Shown here: positions 28,460 to 39,200 of the stretch, in pieces
How positions within the stretch are numbered: the first letter of the stretch is position 1
How the letters are laid out: every line of letters starts with the position of its first letter
Assembly: GCA_027310565.1 (NCBI GenBank)
Contig: DAIDAP010000037.1
Coordinates: 186,001-250,000 of the forward strand
Reading direction: 5' to 3'
Origin: Chloroflexota bacterium
GTDB taxonomy: Bacteria; Chloroflexota; Limnocylindria; P2-11E
Length of the DNA stretch: 64,000 bases
The notes under the pieces: generated by a model
What the model saw: only the letters and a program-made list of their open reading frames with translations
Databases searched by the model: none
What the model was told of the DNA's origin: nothing
Translations under genes and position numbers: made by a program

Positions 28460-28822
28460 CTACACGGCCTCGAGCGGGAGGAGCTCGACCGTCGTCCCGC
28501 GCGGCGACACGGTGAGCGCCGCGACGAGGATCCGCCACGGCGCGCCGCGCTCGCCGCGCTGCGCCAGCCACGACTCCGCGAGCAGCGTGAGGCGCCGCGC
28601 CTTGCGCCGATCCACCGCCTCGGCCGCCGCGACGAACGAGCCGGCGCGGCGCGTCTTCACCTCGACGAACGCGTAGCCGCCGCGCTCCCGGGCCACCAGA
28701 TCGATCTCGCCGTAGCGGGTGCGGACGTTGCGCGCGACCACGCGCAGGCCGCGCCGCTCGAGCTCACGCCCGGCCAGGTGCTCGCCCGCCAGTCCCAGGA
28801 CGCGCCGGTCCACACAGGACAC
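28460..28822 (-). CDS. YraN/UPF0102 family endonuclease-like protein
   Basis: RNVRTRYGEIDLVARERGGYAFVEVKTRR; GTG start estimated. Confidence 0.88.
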   Translation of the reverse strand: MSCVDRRVLGLAGEHLAGRELERRGLRVVARNVRTRYGEIDLVARERGGYAFVEVKTRRAGSFVAAAEAVDRRKARRLTLLAESWLAQRGERGAPWRILVAALTVSPRGTTVELLPLEAV

Positions 28823-28911
28823 ATCGGCGGCGGCTTGCGTGCCGGATGGCCGGGACCACCCGGGCCGCGATCCGCCGCCCGGCGCTGGGAGCGCCGCGCG
28901 ACCGGTCACGG

Positions 28912-29886
28912 TCAGCCGCGCAGGCGCTTCTCGAACGCGATCCAGGCGGGCTCCTTCGCGAAGCCCAGGGCCTCGTTGATCCGCAGCATCGGCCGGTTGC
29001 GCTGGTCGTTCCAGGTCTTGATGTGGTCCACGCCCATCGCCTGCGCGTAACGCACGGTCCGCAGCTTGAGCGCCATCGCGATGCCGCGTCCGCGGTCCTC
29101 GCGCCGGACGCCGGTGAGGCCCTGCCACACGAAGGACGGATCTTCGATCTGCCGCTCGAGGTTCGACATGCCCACCCAGCGACCGTCGCGGTCGATCGCG
29201 ACGAAGAACGCGTCGGCGAGGAACGCCGGCGAGCTGATCCAGTGCGCGCGAAACTCCTCGACGGTCTCCGGCGTCGCCGGGTCGGTCGCGGGCACGTCGA
29301 CCCGCAGCGCCATGACGAGCTCGTAGGCCCTGCGCTCCGCGTCCGGGTCGCGCGCGAGCTCGTCCGCGTAGGTGCTGATGCGCATGCCCTCGCGCGCGAC
29401 ACGCTCGTCGGCCGTCGCGAGCCTCGCGAAGTCGAAGCCGGCGACACGCAGGCGCGACTCCCAGTCGCGCTTCACCTCGACCCACCCCCGGGCGCGCGCG
29501 AACGCCACGCCGTCCGCCATCGACTCCTTCACCCCGGTCGTCGCGGCGAGCGCGTCACGCGCGCGCAGCGCCGCGATCGCCTCCTCGTAGAGCGCCGAGC
29601 CGTGGCCGCGCCGACGCGCCTCGGGCACGACCCAGAGGTCGAACGAATACCGGTCGGGGTGGTAGCGCGACGGGCGGTGCGCCGTCTCGACGCCGCCCAC
29701 GACGCGACCGGCCTCCTCGGCGACCAGACGCAGCTTGAAGAAGCGCGTGACATCGAACGCTCCGTCGTGATGCCGCAGCTCCGCGACGCTCCCGGCGTAG
29801 TCCGGATAGCAGCGGTTGCACGCCGCGACCCACGCCTCGTCGTCGCCGGGCGCGAAGGGACGCAGCCGCGTCGTCGCGGTGGCCAT
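28912..29886 (-). CDS. tandem-GNAT acetyltransferase
   Basis: Two GNAT motifs: VVPEARRRGHGSALYEEAI and REDRGRGIAMALKLRTV...NEALGF. Confidence 0.85.
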   Translation of the reverse strand: MATATTRLRPFAPGDDEAWVAACNRCYPDYAGSVAELRHHDGAFDVTRFFKLRLVAEEAGRVVGGVETAHRPSRYHPDRYSFDLWVVPEARRRGHGSALYEEAIAALRARDALAATTGVKESMADGVAFARARGWVEVKRDWESRLRVAGFDFARLATADERVAREGMRISTYADELARDPDAERRAYELVMALRVDVPATDPATPETVEEFRAHWISSPAFLADAFFVAIDRDGRWVGMSNLERQIEDPSFVWQGLTGVRREDRGRGIAMALKLRTVRYAQAMGVDHIKTWNDQRNRPMLRINEALGFAKEPAWIAFEKRLRG

Positions 29887-29941
29887 CGCGGCGGAGTCTA
29901 CGCGGGCGGGATTACGCGACGGAACGTCGACTCGGCGACGG

Positions 29942-30601
29942 TCAGGTCGCCGCGTCCATCGCCAGCGCGAGCTGGTGCTCCACCGCGCGCAGCAGCTTCA
30001 CCGTCCCGAAGTCGAGCCGGTGCAGGGGCGTGAGCCCGCGCTCGCGCAGGGCCCGCCGGTGGTCGATCGTGGGATAGCCGGCGTTGTGCTCCCAGCCGTA
30101 CCCGGGGTACGTGCGCGCGAGGCGCGCCATGAGCCGGTCCCGCGTGACCTTCGCGACGATCGACGCGGCCGCGATCGCGAAGCTCTTCGTGTCGCCCTTC
30201 ACGATCTCGGTGTGGCGACCGGGCGCGAACGCCGGATCGAGGATGCGGCGCCCGTCGACGAGCACCCAGTCGTACTCGCCGATCTGGCGCAGCGCGCGCA
30301 GCATCGCGACGTGGCTCGCGTGGTAGATGTTCAGGCGGTGGATCTCGGCCACCGACGCGGCGCCGATGCCGACGCGCACGACGCGTGAGCGGATGAGGTC
30401 GAGCAGCGTCTCGCGCTCGACGCGCGTGAGCATCTTGGAGTCCTTCACGCGGCGGATGAGCTTCGTGCCCGGCGTGACCAGGCACGCGGCCGCGACGACG
30501 GGGCCGGCGAGCGCGGCCATGCCGACCTCGTCCACCCCGACCACGCGCGCGAGACCGCGGTCCCAGAGCTCCTTCTCGAAGCGCAGCGTCGGCACGCGCA
30601 T
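29942..30601 (-). CDS. rnhB: ribonuclease HII
   Basis: VVGVDEVGMAALAGPVVAAA, DSKMLT, ASIVAKVTRDRLM. Confidence 0.95.
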   Translation of the reverse strand: MRVPTLRFEKELWDRGLARVVGVDEVGMAALAGPVVAAACLVTPGTKLIRRVKDSKMLTRVERETLLDLIRSRVVRVGIGAASVAEIHRLNIYHASHVAMLRALRQIGEYDWVLVDGRRILDPAFAPGRHTEIVKGDTKSFAIAAASIVAKVTRDRLMARLARTYPGYGWEHNAGYPTIDHRRALRERGLTPLHRLDFGTVKLLRAVEHQLALAMDAAT

Positions 30602-30637
30602 CAGGGTACGGCGGGATCGTCCGCGGTCGCTCGCTCG

Positions 30638-31006
30638 CTAGCGGCGCTTTTCCTTCAGCGTGGCCGACTTGCCGACGCGCTCGCGGAGGAAGTACAGCGC
30701 CGCGCGGCGCGCGTGGCCGTGCCGGGTGACCTCGATCTTCTCGACCCGCGGCGAGTGCACGAGGAACGTGCGCTCGACGCCGACGCCGCTGGCGATCCGG
30801 CGGACCGTGACCTGCTCGTCGAGCCCGCCGTTGCGCACCCGCAGGACCGTGCCCTCGAACTTCTGGAGGCGCTCGCGGTTCCCCTCGACGACCCGGACGG
30901 AGACCGCGACGGTATCGCCGGGCCGGATCTCGGGGACCTCGGCCTTCTGCTGCTCGGAGGCAAGCGTCTTCAAGACGTCGTTCATCGGCATGGTGAGAGC
31001 GCTCAC
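30638..31006 (-). CDS. rplS: 50S ribosomal protein L19
   Basis: [30 protein letters not shown]...[18 protein letters not shown]. Confidence 0.96.
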   Translation of the reverse strand: MSALTMPMNDVLKTLASEQQKAEVPEIRPGDTVAVSVRVVEGNRERLQKFEGTVLRVRNGGLDEQVTVRRIASGVGVERTFLVHSPRVEKIEVTRHGHARRAALYFLRERVGKSATLKEKRR

Positions 31007-31033
31007 GGAGTGATCGCAGGATAGCAGAACGAG

Positions 31034-32056
31034 CTACGCGGGGGGCTCTGCCCTCCGCCGGCCCCCGGCCTTCGTCTTCTTGAGCCGGTCGAGGATCGTC
31101 ACGTGCGACACGCCGAAGTGCGAGGCGAGCTGGCGCACCGTGAGCCCGGTCGCACGGAGCCGCGCCACCTCGGCGGCGGTCGGGCCGCGCGGGATGCTGC
31201 GCGGCGCGCGCAGCCTCACGCCGGCCGCGCGCAGCCGCGAGCGGACCGTCGCCGGCGAGATGCCGAAACGCGCGGCGATGCGATACGAGCCGACCCCCGA
31301 TCGGTACGCCTCGGCGAGGTCGGCGTCGCGCACCTCGCGCGAGCGCTTCGGCCTCGGCAGCCGGGCACGCTCACTCGGGGTGAGCTTCGCGCTGCCGAGG
31401 AGATCGGGGCGGCGCTCCGCGGTCCGTCTGATCGCCTCCGCGCGCCGCCACTTCGCGATCGCGACGTGGTCGCCGGAGAGCAGGACCGGCGGCACCGCGC
31501 GGCCCTCCCACTCCGGCGGCCGGGTGTACTGCGCGCCCTCGAGCAGCCCTCCGGTGTGCGACTCGTCCGCGAGCGACGACGGCTCGATGACGCCCGGCAC
31601 GAGGCGGGTCACCGCGTCGATCACGACCATCGCGGCGAGCTCGCCGCCGGTGAGCACGTAGTCCCCGATCGAGAGCTCCTCGTCCACGTCGCCCTCGATG
31701 ACGCGCTCGTCGACGCCCTCGTAGTGCCCGCACACGAGCACGAGGTGCGCCTGGGCGGCCAGCCGGCGGGCCGCCTCGTGGTCGAAGACGCGCCCCTGCG
31801 CCGAGAGGAGCACCACGTGCCCGTCCTCGCCGCGCGTGGCGCGGATCGCGCGCGCGAGCGGCTCCGGCTTGAGGACCATCCCGGCACCGCCGCCGTACGG
31901 CGCGTCGTCGACGACGTGATGGCGGTCCGTGGTCCACGAGCGGATGTCGTGCACCGCGAGCTCGAGCCGGCCGCCCTGCCGCGCCCGCGCGACGATGCTC
32001 TCCTCGAACGGGCTGGCGAACATCCGCGGGAAGAGCGTGAGGACGTCGATGCGCAT
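31034..32056 (-). CDS. trmD: tRNA (guanine-N1)-methyltransferase TrmD with C-terminal double helix-turn-helix extension
   Basis: 340 aa; TrmD core [61 protein letters not shown]-term about 100 aa with two HTH repeats, uninterrupted frame. Confidence 0.93.
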   Translation of the reverse strand: MRIDVLTLFPRMFASPFEESIVARARQGGRLELAVHDIRSWTTDRHHVVDDAPYGGGAGMVLKPEPLARAIRATRGEDGHVVLLSAQGRVFDHEAARRLAAQAHLVLVCGHYEGVDERVIEGDVDEELSIGDYVLTGGELAAMVVIDAVTRLVPGVIEPSSLADESHTGGLLEGAQYTRPPEWEGRAVPPVLLSGDHVAIAKWRRAEAIRRTAERRPDLLGSAKLTPSERARLPRPKRSREVRDADLAEAYRSGVGSYRIAARFGISPATVRSRLRAAGVRLRAPRSIPRGPTAAEVARLRATGLTVRQLASHFGVSHVTILDRLKKTKAGGRRRAEPPA

Positions 32057-32583
32057 CAGGACGCCTCGTCCTGCGGGACCGCGACGATCCGCCGCGCGCC
32101 GAGGTCGACCTCGCGTATCACCGACTCGAGCATCGGCAGGAGGCGCTCGCGCCCGTCGTCGTCGCCCACGACGAGGACGTCGTTCTCGCCGGCGCGGATG
32201 AGGTCGCGGACCGACCCGAGCGCCGCGCCCTGCGGCGTCACCACCGTGGCGCCGACGAGGTCGGCCCAGAGGTATGCCCCCTTCGTCGCGCGGCGCGACT
32301 CCGCGCGGGGCACGCGGAGGAAGCGGTGCCGCAGCTCGGCCGCGCCCTCGCGCGTGTCGATGCCGCGGAAGCGCAGGATCGGCGCCGCCGCCGTCCCGCG
32401 GCGCGCGGCGACGGTCACCGGCCCGACGCCGTCGCAGAGGAGCACGGCGCCGGTCACGAAGCGATCCGGGACGTCGGTGCGCGGGTCGATCCGGACCTCG
32501 CCTCGGATGCCGTGCGGACCGAGGATCCAGGCAACGACGAGCGCGTCGTCCTCAGTCGATCTCGAGGTTGACCTTGGAGCCAT
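32056..32583 (-). CDS. rimM: 16S rRNA processing protein RimM (start uncertain)
   Basis: [40 protein letters not shown]; overlaps khpA end. Confidence 0.88.
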   Translation of the reverse strand: MAPRSTSRSTEDDALVVAWILGPHGIRGEVRIDPRTDVPDRFVTGAVLLCDGVGPVTVAARRGTAAAPILRFRGIDTREGAAELRHRFLRVPRAESRRATKGAYLWADLVGATVVTPQGAALGSVRDLIRAGENDVLVVGDDDGRERLLPMLESVIREVDLGARRIVAVPQDEAS

Positions 32584-32779
32584 CGCGCGTGGCCATGACC
32601 TTGAGGAGCGCGCGCAGCGCCTTGGCGATGCGGCCGCCTCTGCCGATGACCTTGCCGACGTCGCCCTCCGCCACGCGCAGGTGGAGCTTGAGGAAGTCGC
32701 CGTCCGTCTCCTCGGTGACGACGACGCCGTCCGGCTCGTCGACGAGCTGCCTAGCGGCGTGTTCGATCATGTCTTTCAC
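32552..32779 (-). CDS. khpA: KH-domain RNA-binding protein (KhpA/YlqC family)
   Basis: EGDVGKVIGRGGRIAKALRALL. Confidence 0.92.
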   Translation of the reverse strand: MKDMIEHAARQLVDEPDGVVVTEETDGDFLKLHLRVAEGDVGKVIGRGGRIAKALRALLKVMATRDGSKVNLEID

Positions 32780-33045
32780 CGGACGGCGGGCGGGACCTCG
32801 CTGTCCGGCAGGCCGGCGCGGACGAGGATGGTGCGCGCGGTCGCCGTGGGGCGCGCGCCGTTCCTGATCCAGTGGCGGGCGCGATCGGCGTCGACGACGA
32901 CCGCGGCGGGCTCGGTGCGCGGGTCGTAGTGGCCGATGGACTCGATGAACCTGCCGTTGCGCGGCGCGCGCGAATCGGCGATGACCACGCGGTAGGTCGG
33001 GGCCTTCGTCTTCCCCACGCGGCGCAGGCGGATGTGCACAGCCAA
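32776..33045 (-). CDS. rpsP: 30S ribosomal protein S16
   Basis: IRLRRVGKTKAPTYRVVIADSRAPRNGRFIESIGHYDPRT. Confidence 0.97.
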   Translation of the reverse strand: MAVHIRLRRVGKTKAPTYRVVIADSRAPRNGRFIESIGHYDPRTEPAAVVVDADRARHWIRNGARPTATARTILVRAGLPDSEVPPAVR

Positions 33046-33101
33046 CTGCGGGTGATCCTCCCAGCGAAATGCGGATGGCGCGGAAGGCCAGTGTAGCAGC
33101 G

Positions 33102-34445
33102 CTACCCCAGGCGGGGCATGCCGGGGATGCGCGGGAGCCGGCCGCCCTTCGCCATCCCGCCCATCTGCTTCATGAGCTTGCGCATCTCGCCGAACTGCTT
33201 GATGAGCTGGTTCACGTCGGCGACCGTGGTGCCCGACCCGGCGGCGATGCGGCGGCGCCGAGACCCGTTGACGATGCTCGGGTCGGCGCGCTCCGCCCTG
33301 GTCATCGACGAGATGATCGCCTCGATGCGCCGCAGCTCGGCCTCGGCCTCCGGCCCCTCCGGGAGCTGCTTCGCGAGGGCGCCCATGCCCGGGATCATCT
33401 TCAGCAGCTCGCCGAGCGGGCCCATCTTCTTGAGCTGCTGGAGCTGGGCGTAGAAGTCGTCGAGGGTGAAGCGCGCCTCGAGGATCTTCTTCGCCTGCGC
33501 CTCCGCGGTCTTGTGGTCGACCGCCTCCTGGGCGCGCTCGACGAGCGTGAGGACGTCGCCCATGCCGAGGATCCGCTGCGCGAGCCGGTCGGGGTGGAAC
33601 ACCTCGAGCGCGTCGAGCTTCTCTCCCACGCCGAGGTACTTCACGGGGATGCCGGTCGCCGCGCGGATGGAGAGGCTCGCGCCGCCGCGGGCGTCGCTGT
33701 CGACCTTGGTCAGCACGAGGCCGCTGACCGGCAGGCGCGCCGCAAAGGCGCTCGCGGCCTCGACCGCGTCCTGACCGGTCATCGCGTCCACGACGAGGAG
33801 CACCTCGTCCGGATGCGACGCCGCGACGACCTGCTCGACCTCGGTCATCATGGCGTCGTCGACGTGCAGCCGGCCCGCGGTGTCGACGATGACCGTGTCG
33901 GCGCTCTGGGCCGTCGCCGCGGCGGCCGCCGCCGCGACGTCCGCCGCGACGCGCGAGGGATCCACCGTGGTCACGCCTATGCCGAGCTGCTTGCCGAGCG
34001 TCCGCAGCTGATCGATCGCCGCCGGGCGGTACACGTCGGCCGCGACGAGCGCCGGCCGGCGGCCCTGCTTGCGCAGCACGTTGGCGAGCTTGGCCGCGGT
34101 GGTGGTCTTGCCCGAGCCCTGGAGACCCACCAGCAGGATCACGGTGGGCGGGCGTTCCGCGCGCGCGAGCGGGACGGCCTCGCCGCCGAGCATCTCCACC
34201 AGCGCGTCGTGGACGATCTTCACGACCTGCTGCGCGCCGGTGATCGACTCGACGACCTTCTCGCCGAGGGCACGCTCGCGGACCGTGGCGACGAGCTGCC
34301 GCACGACCTTGAAGCTCACGTCCGCCTCGAGGAGCGCGACGCGCACGTCGCGCAGCGCCTCCTCGAGGTCGGTCTCGCTCACGCGCGGCCGCCCGCGCAG
34401 GCGCTCGAACGTCGCGTTGAGCTTGTCGGAGAGCTGCTCGAACAT
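33102..34445 (-). CDS. ffh: signal recognition particle protein Ffh
   Basis: GLQGSGKTTTAAKLA, DTAGRLHVD, TKVDSDARGG; M-domain KMGPLGELLKMIPG. Confidence 0.97.
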   Translation of the reverse strand: MFEQLSDKLNATFERLRGRPRVSETDLEEALRDVRVALLEADVSFKVVRQLVATVRERALGEKVVESITGAQQVVKIVHDALVEMLGGEAVPLARAERPPTVILLVGLQGSGKTTTAAKLANVLRKQGRRPALVAADVYRPAAIDQLRTLGKQLGIGVTTVDPSRVAADVAAAAAAATAQSADTVIVDTAGRLHVDDAMMTEVEQVVAASHPDEVLLVVDAMTGQDAVEAASAFAARLPVSGLVLTKVDSDARGGASLSIRAATGIPVKYLGVGEKLDALEVFHPDRLAQRILGMGDVLTLVERAQEAVDHKTAEAQAKKILEARFTLDDFYAQLQQLKKMGPLGELLKMIPGMGALAKQLPEGPEAEAELRRIEAIISSMTRAERADPSIVNGSRRRRIAAGSGTTVADVNQLIKQFGEMRKLMKQMGGMAKGGRLPRIPGMPRLG

Positions 34446-34477
34446 CCCTACAGGCTAGCGGCCGACCCGGTCCGAGC

Positions 34478-35257
34478 TCACGACCCGGTGGGCTTCTCTC
34501 CCGCGGACGCGAGCACCCGGAGCTCCGCCGCCGACACCTCGGGGCCGTAGAGGTAGCCCTGGACGATGTCGCAGCCCAGTGCGACGAGCGCGGCCTCCTG
34601 CTGCGGCGTCTCGACGCTGTCGGCGACCACGCGCGCGCCGGCGGCCTTCGCGGCGGCGACGATGGCGCGCACGGCGTCCGCGCTGCCCGAGCCCTCCACG
34701 AAGAGGTCGCGCGCGACCGGATAGCCGACCTTGAGCGTGTCGAAGTCGCTCGCGCGGTCGGCGACCGTGGGATCGCCGAGCTCCTCCGAGGACGTGCGCA
34801 GCCCGAGCCCGCGCAGCCGCCGCGCCGGCTCCGCCAGCGTCTCGTCGCGCAGCGTCGTCCGCGGGCACTCGATCTCGATGACCCGCGGCGCGAGGCCGCT
34901 CGGGACGATGACGCCGCGCACCATCTCGACGACGTCCGGCGCGCGCAGCGTCTGCGCCCAGATGTTCGCCGACACGACGTGCACGTCGAACGCGTCGTCG
35001 CGCCAGCGCACCAGCTGCGCGCAGATCGCCCGCAGCACCCAGCGGTCGAGCGCGACGTGGAGCGACCCCTGCTCGACGAGCGGGATGATGTCGCCGGGGC
35101 CGAGCATGCCGTAGGCGGGGTGCGGCCAGCGCACGAACGCCTCGACGCCCACGAGCGCCCCGGTCGTCGCGCGCACCTGCGGCTGGAACTGGAGCGACAA
35201 GGCGTCGTCCTCGATCGCGTTGCGCAGCTCGCGCGGGGTCAGACGGACGATGGCCAT
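34478..35257 (-). CDS. degenerate EAL-domain protein
   Basis: SLQFQPQVRATTGALVGVEAFVRW, VIEIECPRTTL, ADSVETPQQEAAL, GCDIVQGYLYG. Confidence 0.88.
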   Translation of the reverse strand: MAIVRLTPRELRNAIEDDALSLQFQPQVRATTGALVGVEAFVRWPHPAYGMLGPGDIIPLVEQGSLHVALDRWVLRAICAQLVRWRDDAFDVHVVSANIWAQTLRAPDVVEMVRGVIVPSGLAPRVIEIECPRTTLRDETLAEPARRLRGLGLRTSSEELGDPTVADRASDFDTLKVGYPVARDLFVEGSGSADAVRAIVAAAKAAGARVVADSVETPQQEAALVALGCDIVQGYLYGPEVSAAELRVLASAGEKPTGS

Positions 35258-35271
35258 CCGCTCAGTGTGGC

Positions 35272-36177
35272 TCAGGCCGCGCGCGGCAGCAGCGCGTCGA
35301 CGAACGCCCGCGGGTCCATCGGCACGAGATCGTCGGCCTTTTCGCCGACGCCGAGGAGCTTCACCGGGAGCCCCAGCTCGTGGACGATCGCGAAGACCGC
35401 GCCGCCCTTCGCGGTCCCGTCGAGCTTCGTCACCACCAGGCCGGTCACCTTCGCGTCCCTGGTGAACTGCCGCGCCTGCTGGATCGCGTTCTGCCCGGCG
35501 GTGCCGTCGAGCACGAGGAGCACCTCGTCCGGCGCGCCGTCGCGCGCGCGCCCGGCGACGCGCACGATCTTCCCCAGCTCGTCCATGAGGTGGCCCTTGG
35601 TGTGGAGCCGGCCGGCGGTGTCGGCGATCACCGTGCTGTTGCCGCGCGCCGTCGCGGCGCTCACCGCGTCGAACACGACCGCCGCCGGATCGCCCTCCGG
35701 CCGGCCGGAGACGATGGGGATGTCGAGCCGGGAGGCCCACGTCTCGAGCTGCTCGACCGCGGCGGCGCGGAAGGTGTCGGCGGCGGCGAGCAGCGGCGTC
35801 TCGCCGGCGTCCCGCAGGCGCTTGGCGAGCTTCGCCGCCGTCGTCGTCTTCCCGCTGCCGTTCACCCCGACGACGAGGATGACCCGGGGCCTCGCGGTCC
35901 CCGGCCGCAGCGACGCGTCGGCCTTCGCGAGCTCGGCGACGAGGACCTCGCGCACCGCGTCGAGCGCCTTCGGCACCGTCCGGAGCTCGCCGGTGGACGC
36001 GAGGTCGCGGATCTGGGCCACGAGCGGATCGACGAGCGACACCGACACGTCGGCGCGCAGCAGCCCCTCCTCGAGCTCGTCGAGGAACGCCGGCGTGAGG
36101 GGCTCCTCCGCCCTGCGGCCGAAGAGGCGCGAGAGGAAGCCGCCGCGCGTCTTCGCGAGGCCGGTCGCGAGGCTCAC
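35272..36177 (-). CDS. ftsY: signal recognition particle receptor FtsY
   Basis: GVNGSGKTTTAAKLAKRLRD, DTAGRLHTKGHLMDEL, TKLDGTAKGG. Confidence 0.96.
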   Translation of the reverse strand: MSLATGLAKTRGGFLSRLFGRRAEEPLTPAFLDELEEGLLRADVSVSLVDPLVAQIRDLASTGELRTVPKALDAVREVLVAELAKADASLRPGTARPRVILVVGVNGSGKTTTAAKLAKRLRDAGETPLLAAADTFRAAAVEQLETWASRLDIPIVSGRPEGDPAAVVFDAVSAATARGNSTVIADTAGRLHTKGHLMDELGKIVRVAGRARDGAPDEVLLVLDGTAGQNAIQQARQFTRDAKVTGLVVTKLDGTAKGGAVFAIVHELGLPVKLLGVGEKADDLVPMDPRAFVDALLPRAA

Positions 36178-36223
36178 GACGGCAACGCTACGGTGTGGGC
36201 CGCGGGAGCGCGAGCGCGCCGGT

Positions 36224-39200
36224 TCAGGCCCCGGCCGACGCGCTGCGCTGCTCGTCCAGCTCGGACAGCCTGAGCGAGATGACCTTCGACACGCCGGCGT
36301 CGTCCATCGACACGCCGTAGATCGTGTCGGCCGCCTCGATCGTCCCGCGGTTGTGCGTGATGACGACGAACTGCGTGCGGTCGGTCAGCTCGCGCAGCGC
36401 CTGCGTGAAGCGCCCGACGTTGCGCTCGTCCAGCGCCGCGTCGACCTCGTCGAGCACGCAGAACGGCGCCGGCTTCACGCGCAGGATCGCGAGCAGCAGC
36501 GCGGTCGCCGTGAGCGCGCGCTCGCCGCCGGAGAGCTGTGCGAGCGAGCCGATGCGCTTGCCGGGAGGCCGCGCGTAGATGTCGATCCCCGGCTCCTCGG
36601 GATCGTCCGAGGTCCGCAGCGACGCCTGGCCGCCGCTGAACAGGCGCTGGAAGAAGAGGCCGAACTCCCGGTCGACCGCCATGAGCGTCGCGGAGAACTG
36701 CTCGGCGATGGTCGTCGCGAGCTCGTCCGCGAGCGCGCGCAGATCGTGCATCGCCCTCTCCAGGTCCGCCCTCTGCGTGGTGAGGAACTCATGGCGCTGG
36801 CCGACCTCGGCGAGCTCGGTCGCGGCGAGCGGGTTCACCGGCTCGAGCGCGATGAGCCGGCGCCGCAGCCGCTGGAGCGCGGCCAGGGTGGCGGCCTTCT
36901 CCTTCTCGTCGGCCGCGTCCTCGACGTCGAGCGTCGTCGGATCCGGGAGCGGCTCGTCCTCGGGGATGCCCAGCTCCGCGCGCACCTGCTCCTCGAGCAG
37001 CCGCAGCGCGCCCGCGGCGCGCTCCTCCTCGACGGCGAGCTTGCCGCGCTCGCCGCGCAGCTCGGCGAGCCGCTCGCGCGCCTTCGCGAGACGCTGCTCG
37101 GACTCGCGCCGCGAGCCCTCGGCCGCGAGCGCGCGCTGGCGCGCGAGCTCCGCCGCGCGCTCGGCTTCCCTCGCCGCGGCCGCGGCCCGGCCGAGATCCG
37201 ACCGCGCCGCCTCGAGCCGAGCGCTCGCGTCGCGCTCCTGTGCCGTGAGCGCGCGGAGGCGCTCTTCGTCGTCCGCGATGCGCCTCTCCGTCGCCGCGAC
37301 CTGCTCGTCGAGCGTGTCGCGCAGGCGCACGAGCGACGCACGCCGCTCCTCGCTCGTCGCCGACTCGAGCCGCGCGCCCTCGGCGCGGCGCGTCGTCTCC
37401 GCGTGCGCGTCGGACGCGCTCTGCTCCGCCCGATCCGCGGCCGCGAACAGCTCTCCCGCGGAGGTCCGCGCCGCCGCCGCCGACGCCCGGTCGGCCGCGA
37501 GAGCCTCGCGCCGCCGGCGCAGCTCGCCGCGCTCACGCTCGACGGACGCGGCGCGCGCCTCGGCGACGCGGACGAGGTCGCGCAGCTCGCCGTCCGCCGT
37601 CGCGAGCTCGTCCACGGCGCGCTCGGCGTCGCCGCGCGCGCGCTGGGCCGCGGCCAGGCGCTCCTCGTGCTCCGCGAGCCGCTGCTCGGCTTCCCCGCGC
37701 TCGCGCTGGAGCTGCCCGAGCGCGCGCTCCGACGCGGCGAGCTCCTCGCGCAGCCGCGAAGCCATCGCCCGCAGCTCCGCACGCGCGTCCTGCTCGCTCT
37801 TCCGGCGCGGATCGGCGTAGCGCACGAGCCCCGGGAGGACGAGGATCCCGCTCGCCGCGACGACGGCTCCGCCCTTCATGCTGGCGGCCGCGGCGATCGC
37901 GGTCGCGTCGTCCGGCGCGACGAAGATGGCGACGCCGTCGGCCGCGCGGCGGCAGCCCTTCGGCACGGGGAGCTCGCGCGCGTCGTCCGTGTCGACGATC
38001 GCCACGGCGTCGCCGAGCGCGAGCACCGCCGCCTCCGGCACGCGGATGCGCTCGCCGAGCCACGCGAAGCCGGCCGGCAGCGCGGGCCTCCGGGCGCCCG
38101 CCTCGCGGGCGGCGAGCTCGCCCTCGGCACGCTCCGCGGCCTCGCGCAGCGCCGTCGTCTGCCCGCGCATCAGGGCGAGGTCCCCGTCGATCCGCTGCAG
38201 GTCGTTCCGCGCCGCTCCGGCGCGCGAGGCGGCCGACTCGGTGGCTCGCGCGGTCTCGGCGACGCCGTCGCCGGCGCGCTCGAGGTCCGCCCCCAGACGC
38301 GAGCGCTGCTTCTCGTGCGCCGCGCGCTCCGCGGCGAGCGCCGCGGCGCTCCGCCCGAGCTCCTCGTCACGCGCGAGGAGCGTCCGCTCCTCGGTCGCGA
38401 GGCGCTGCTCGTCGCTCTCGCGCAGCAGGTGCGCGCGCTCGGCCTCGACGCGGGCGGCGCGCGCCTCGGCGAGCGCGACCCGCGTGCGCGACGCCTCCTC
38501 CTCCGCGACGCGGGCGGCGTCCGCCGACTCGCGCGCGCGCCGGGCGGCGTCGGCGGCCTCGTCCTCGACGCGCTGGCGGCGCTCGCGCAGCGCGCTGAGC
38601 TCGGCCGGCAGCGCCGCGAGCGAGGTGCGCGTGCGCTCGCGCTCCGCGCCGATCGCCTCGAGGCTCGCCTGGAGCGCGGCGACCCGCTCGCGCACGCCGG
38701 CCTCGGAGGCGGTCGCGTCCGCCGACGCGATGCGACGACGCTCCTCCTCCTCACGCGCGGTCCGCAGCTCCTCCTCGGTGCCGAGCGAGAGCGTCTCGCT
38801 CTCCGTCGCGAAGTCGTCGAGTCGGCCGATCTCGCGGTCGACGCCCTCGATCCTCGCGGCGAGCTCGGCGCGCTGGTCCGCGGTGCTCCCGAAGGAAGAC
38901 TTGTACCAGCGCAGCGCCTTGCGCCGCAGCTCGGCGCGTACCGTCTCGTATTCGTTCCATTTCGCGACCTGCTCCTTCAGCATGTCCACGCGCGGCCCGA
39001 TCTCGCGGAGGATGTCGATGACGCGCACGAGCTCGGCGTCGGCGTGCTTCAGCCGGGTGAGCGCCTCGTCGCGCCGCAGCTGGAGGCGACGCGTGCCCGC
39101 GGCTTCCTCGATGACGGTGCGGCGGTCGGACGGGCGCAGCGCGAGGATCTGGTCGACGAGGCCCTGGCCGATGACGACGAAGGGGTTGTCGGCGAGGTTC

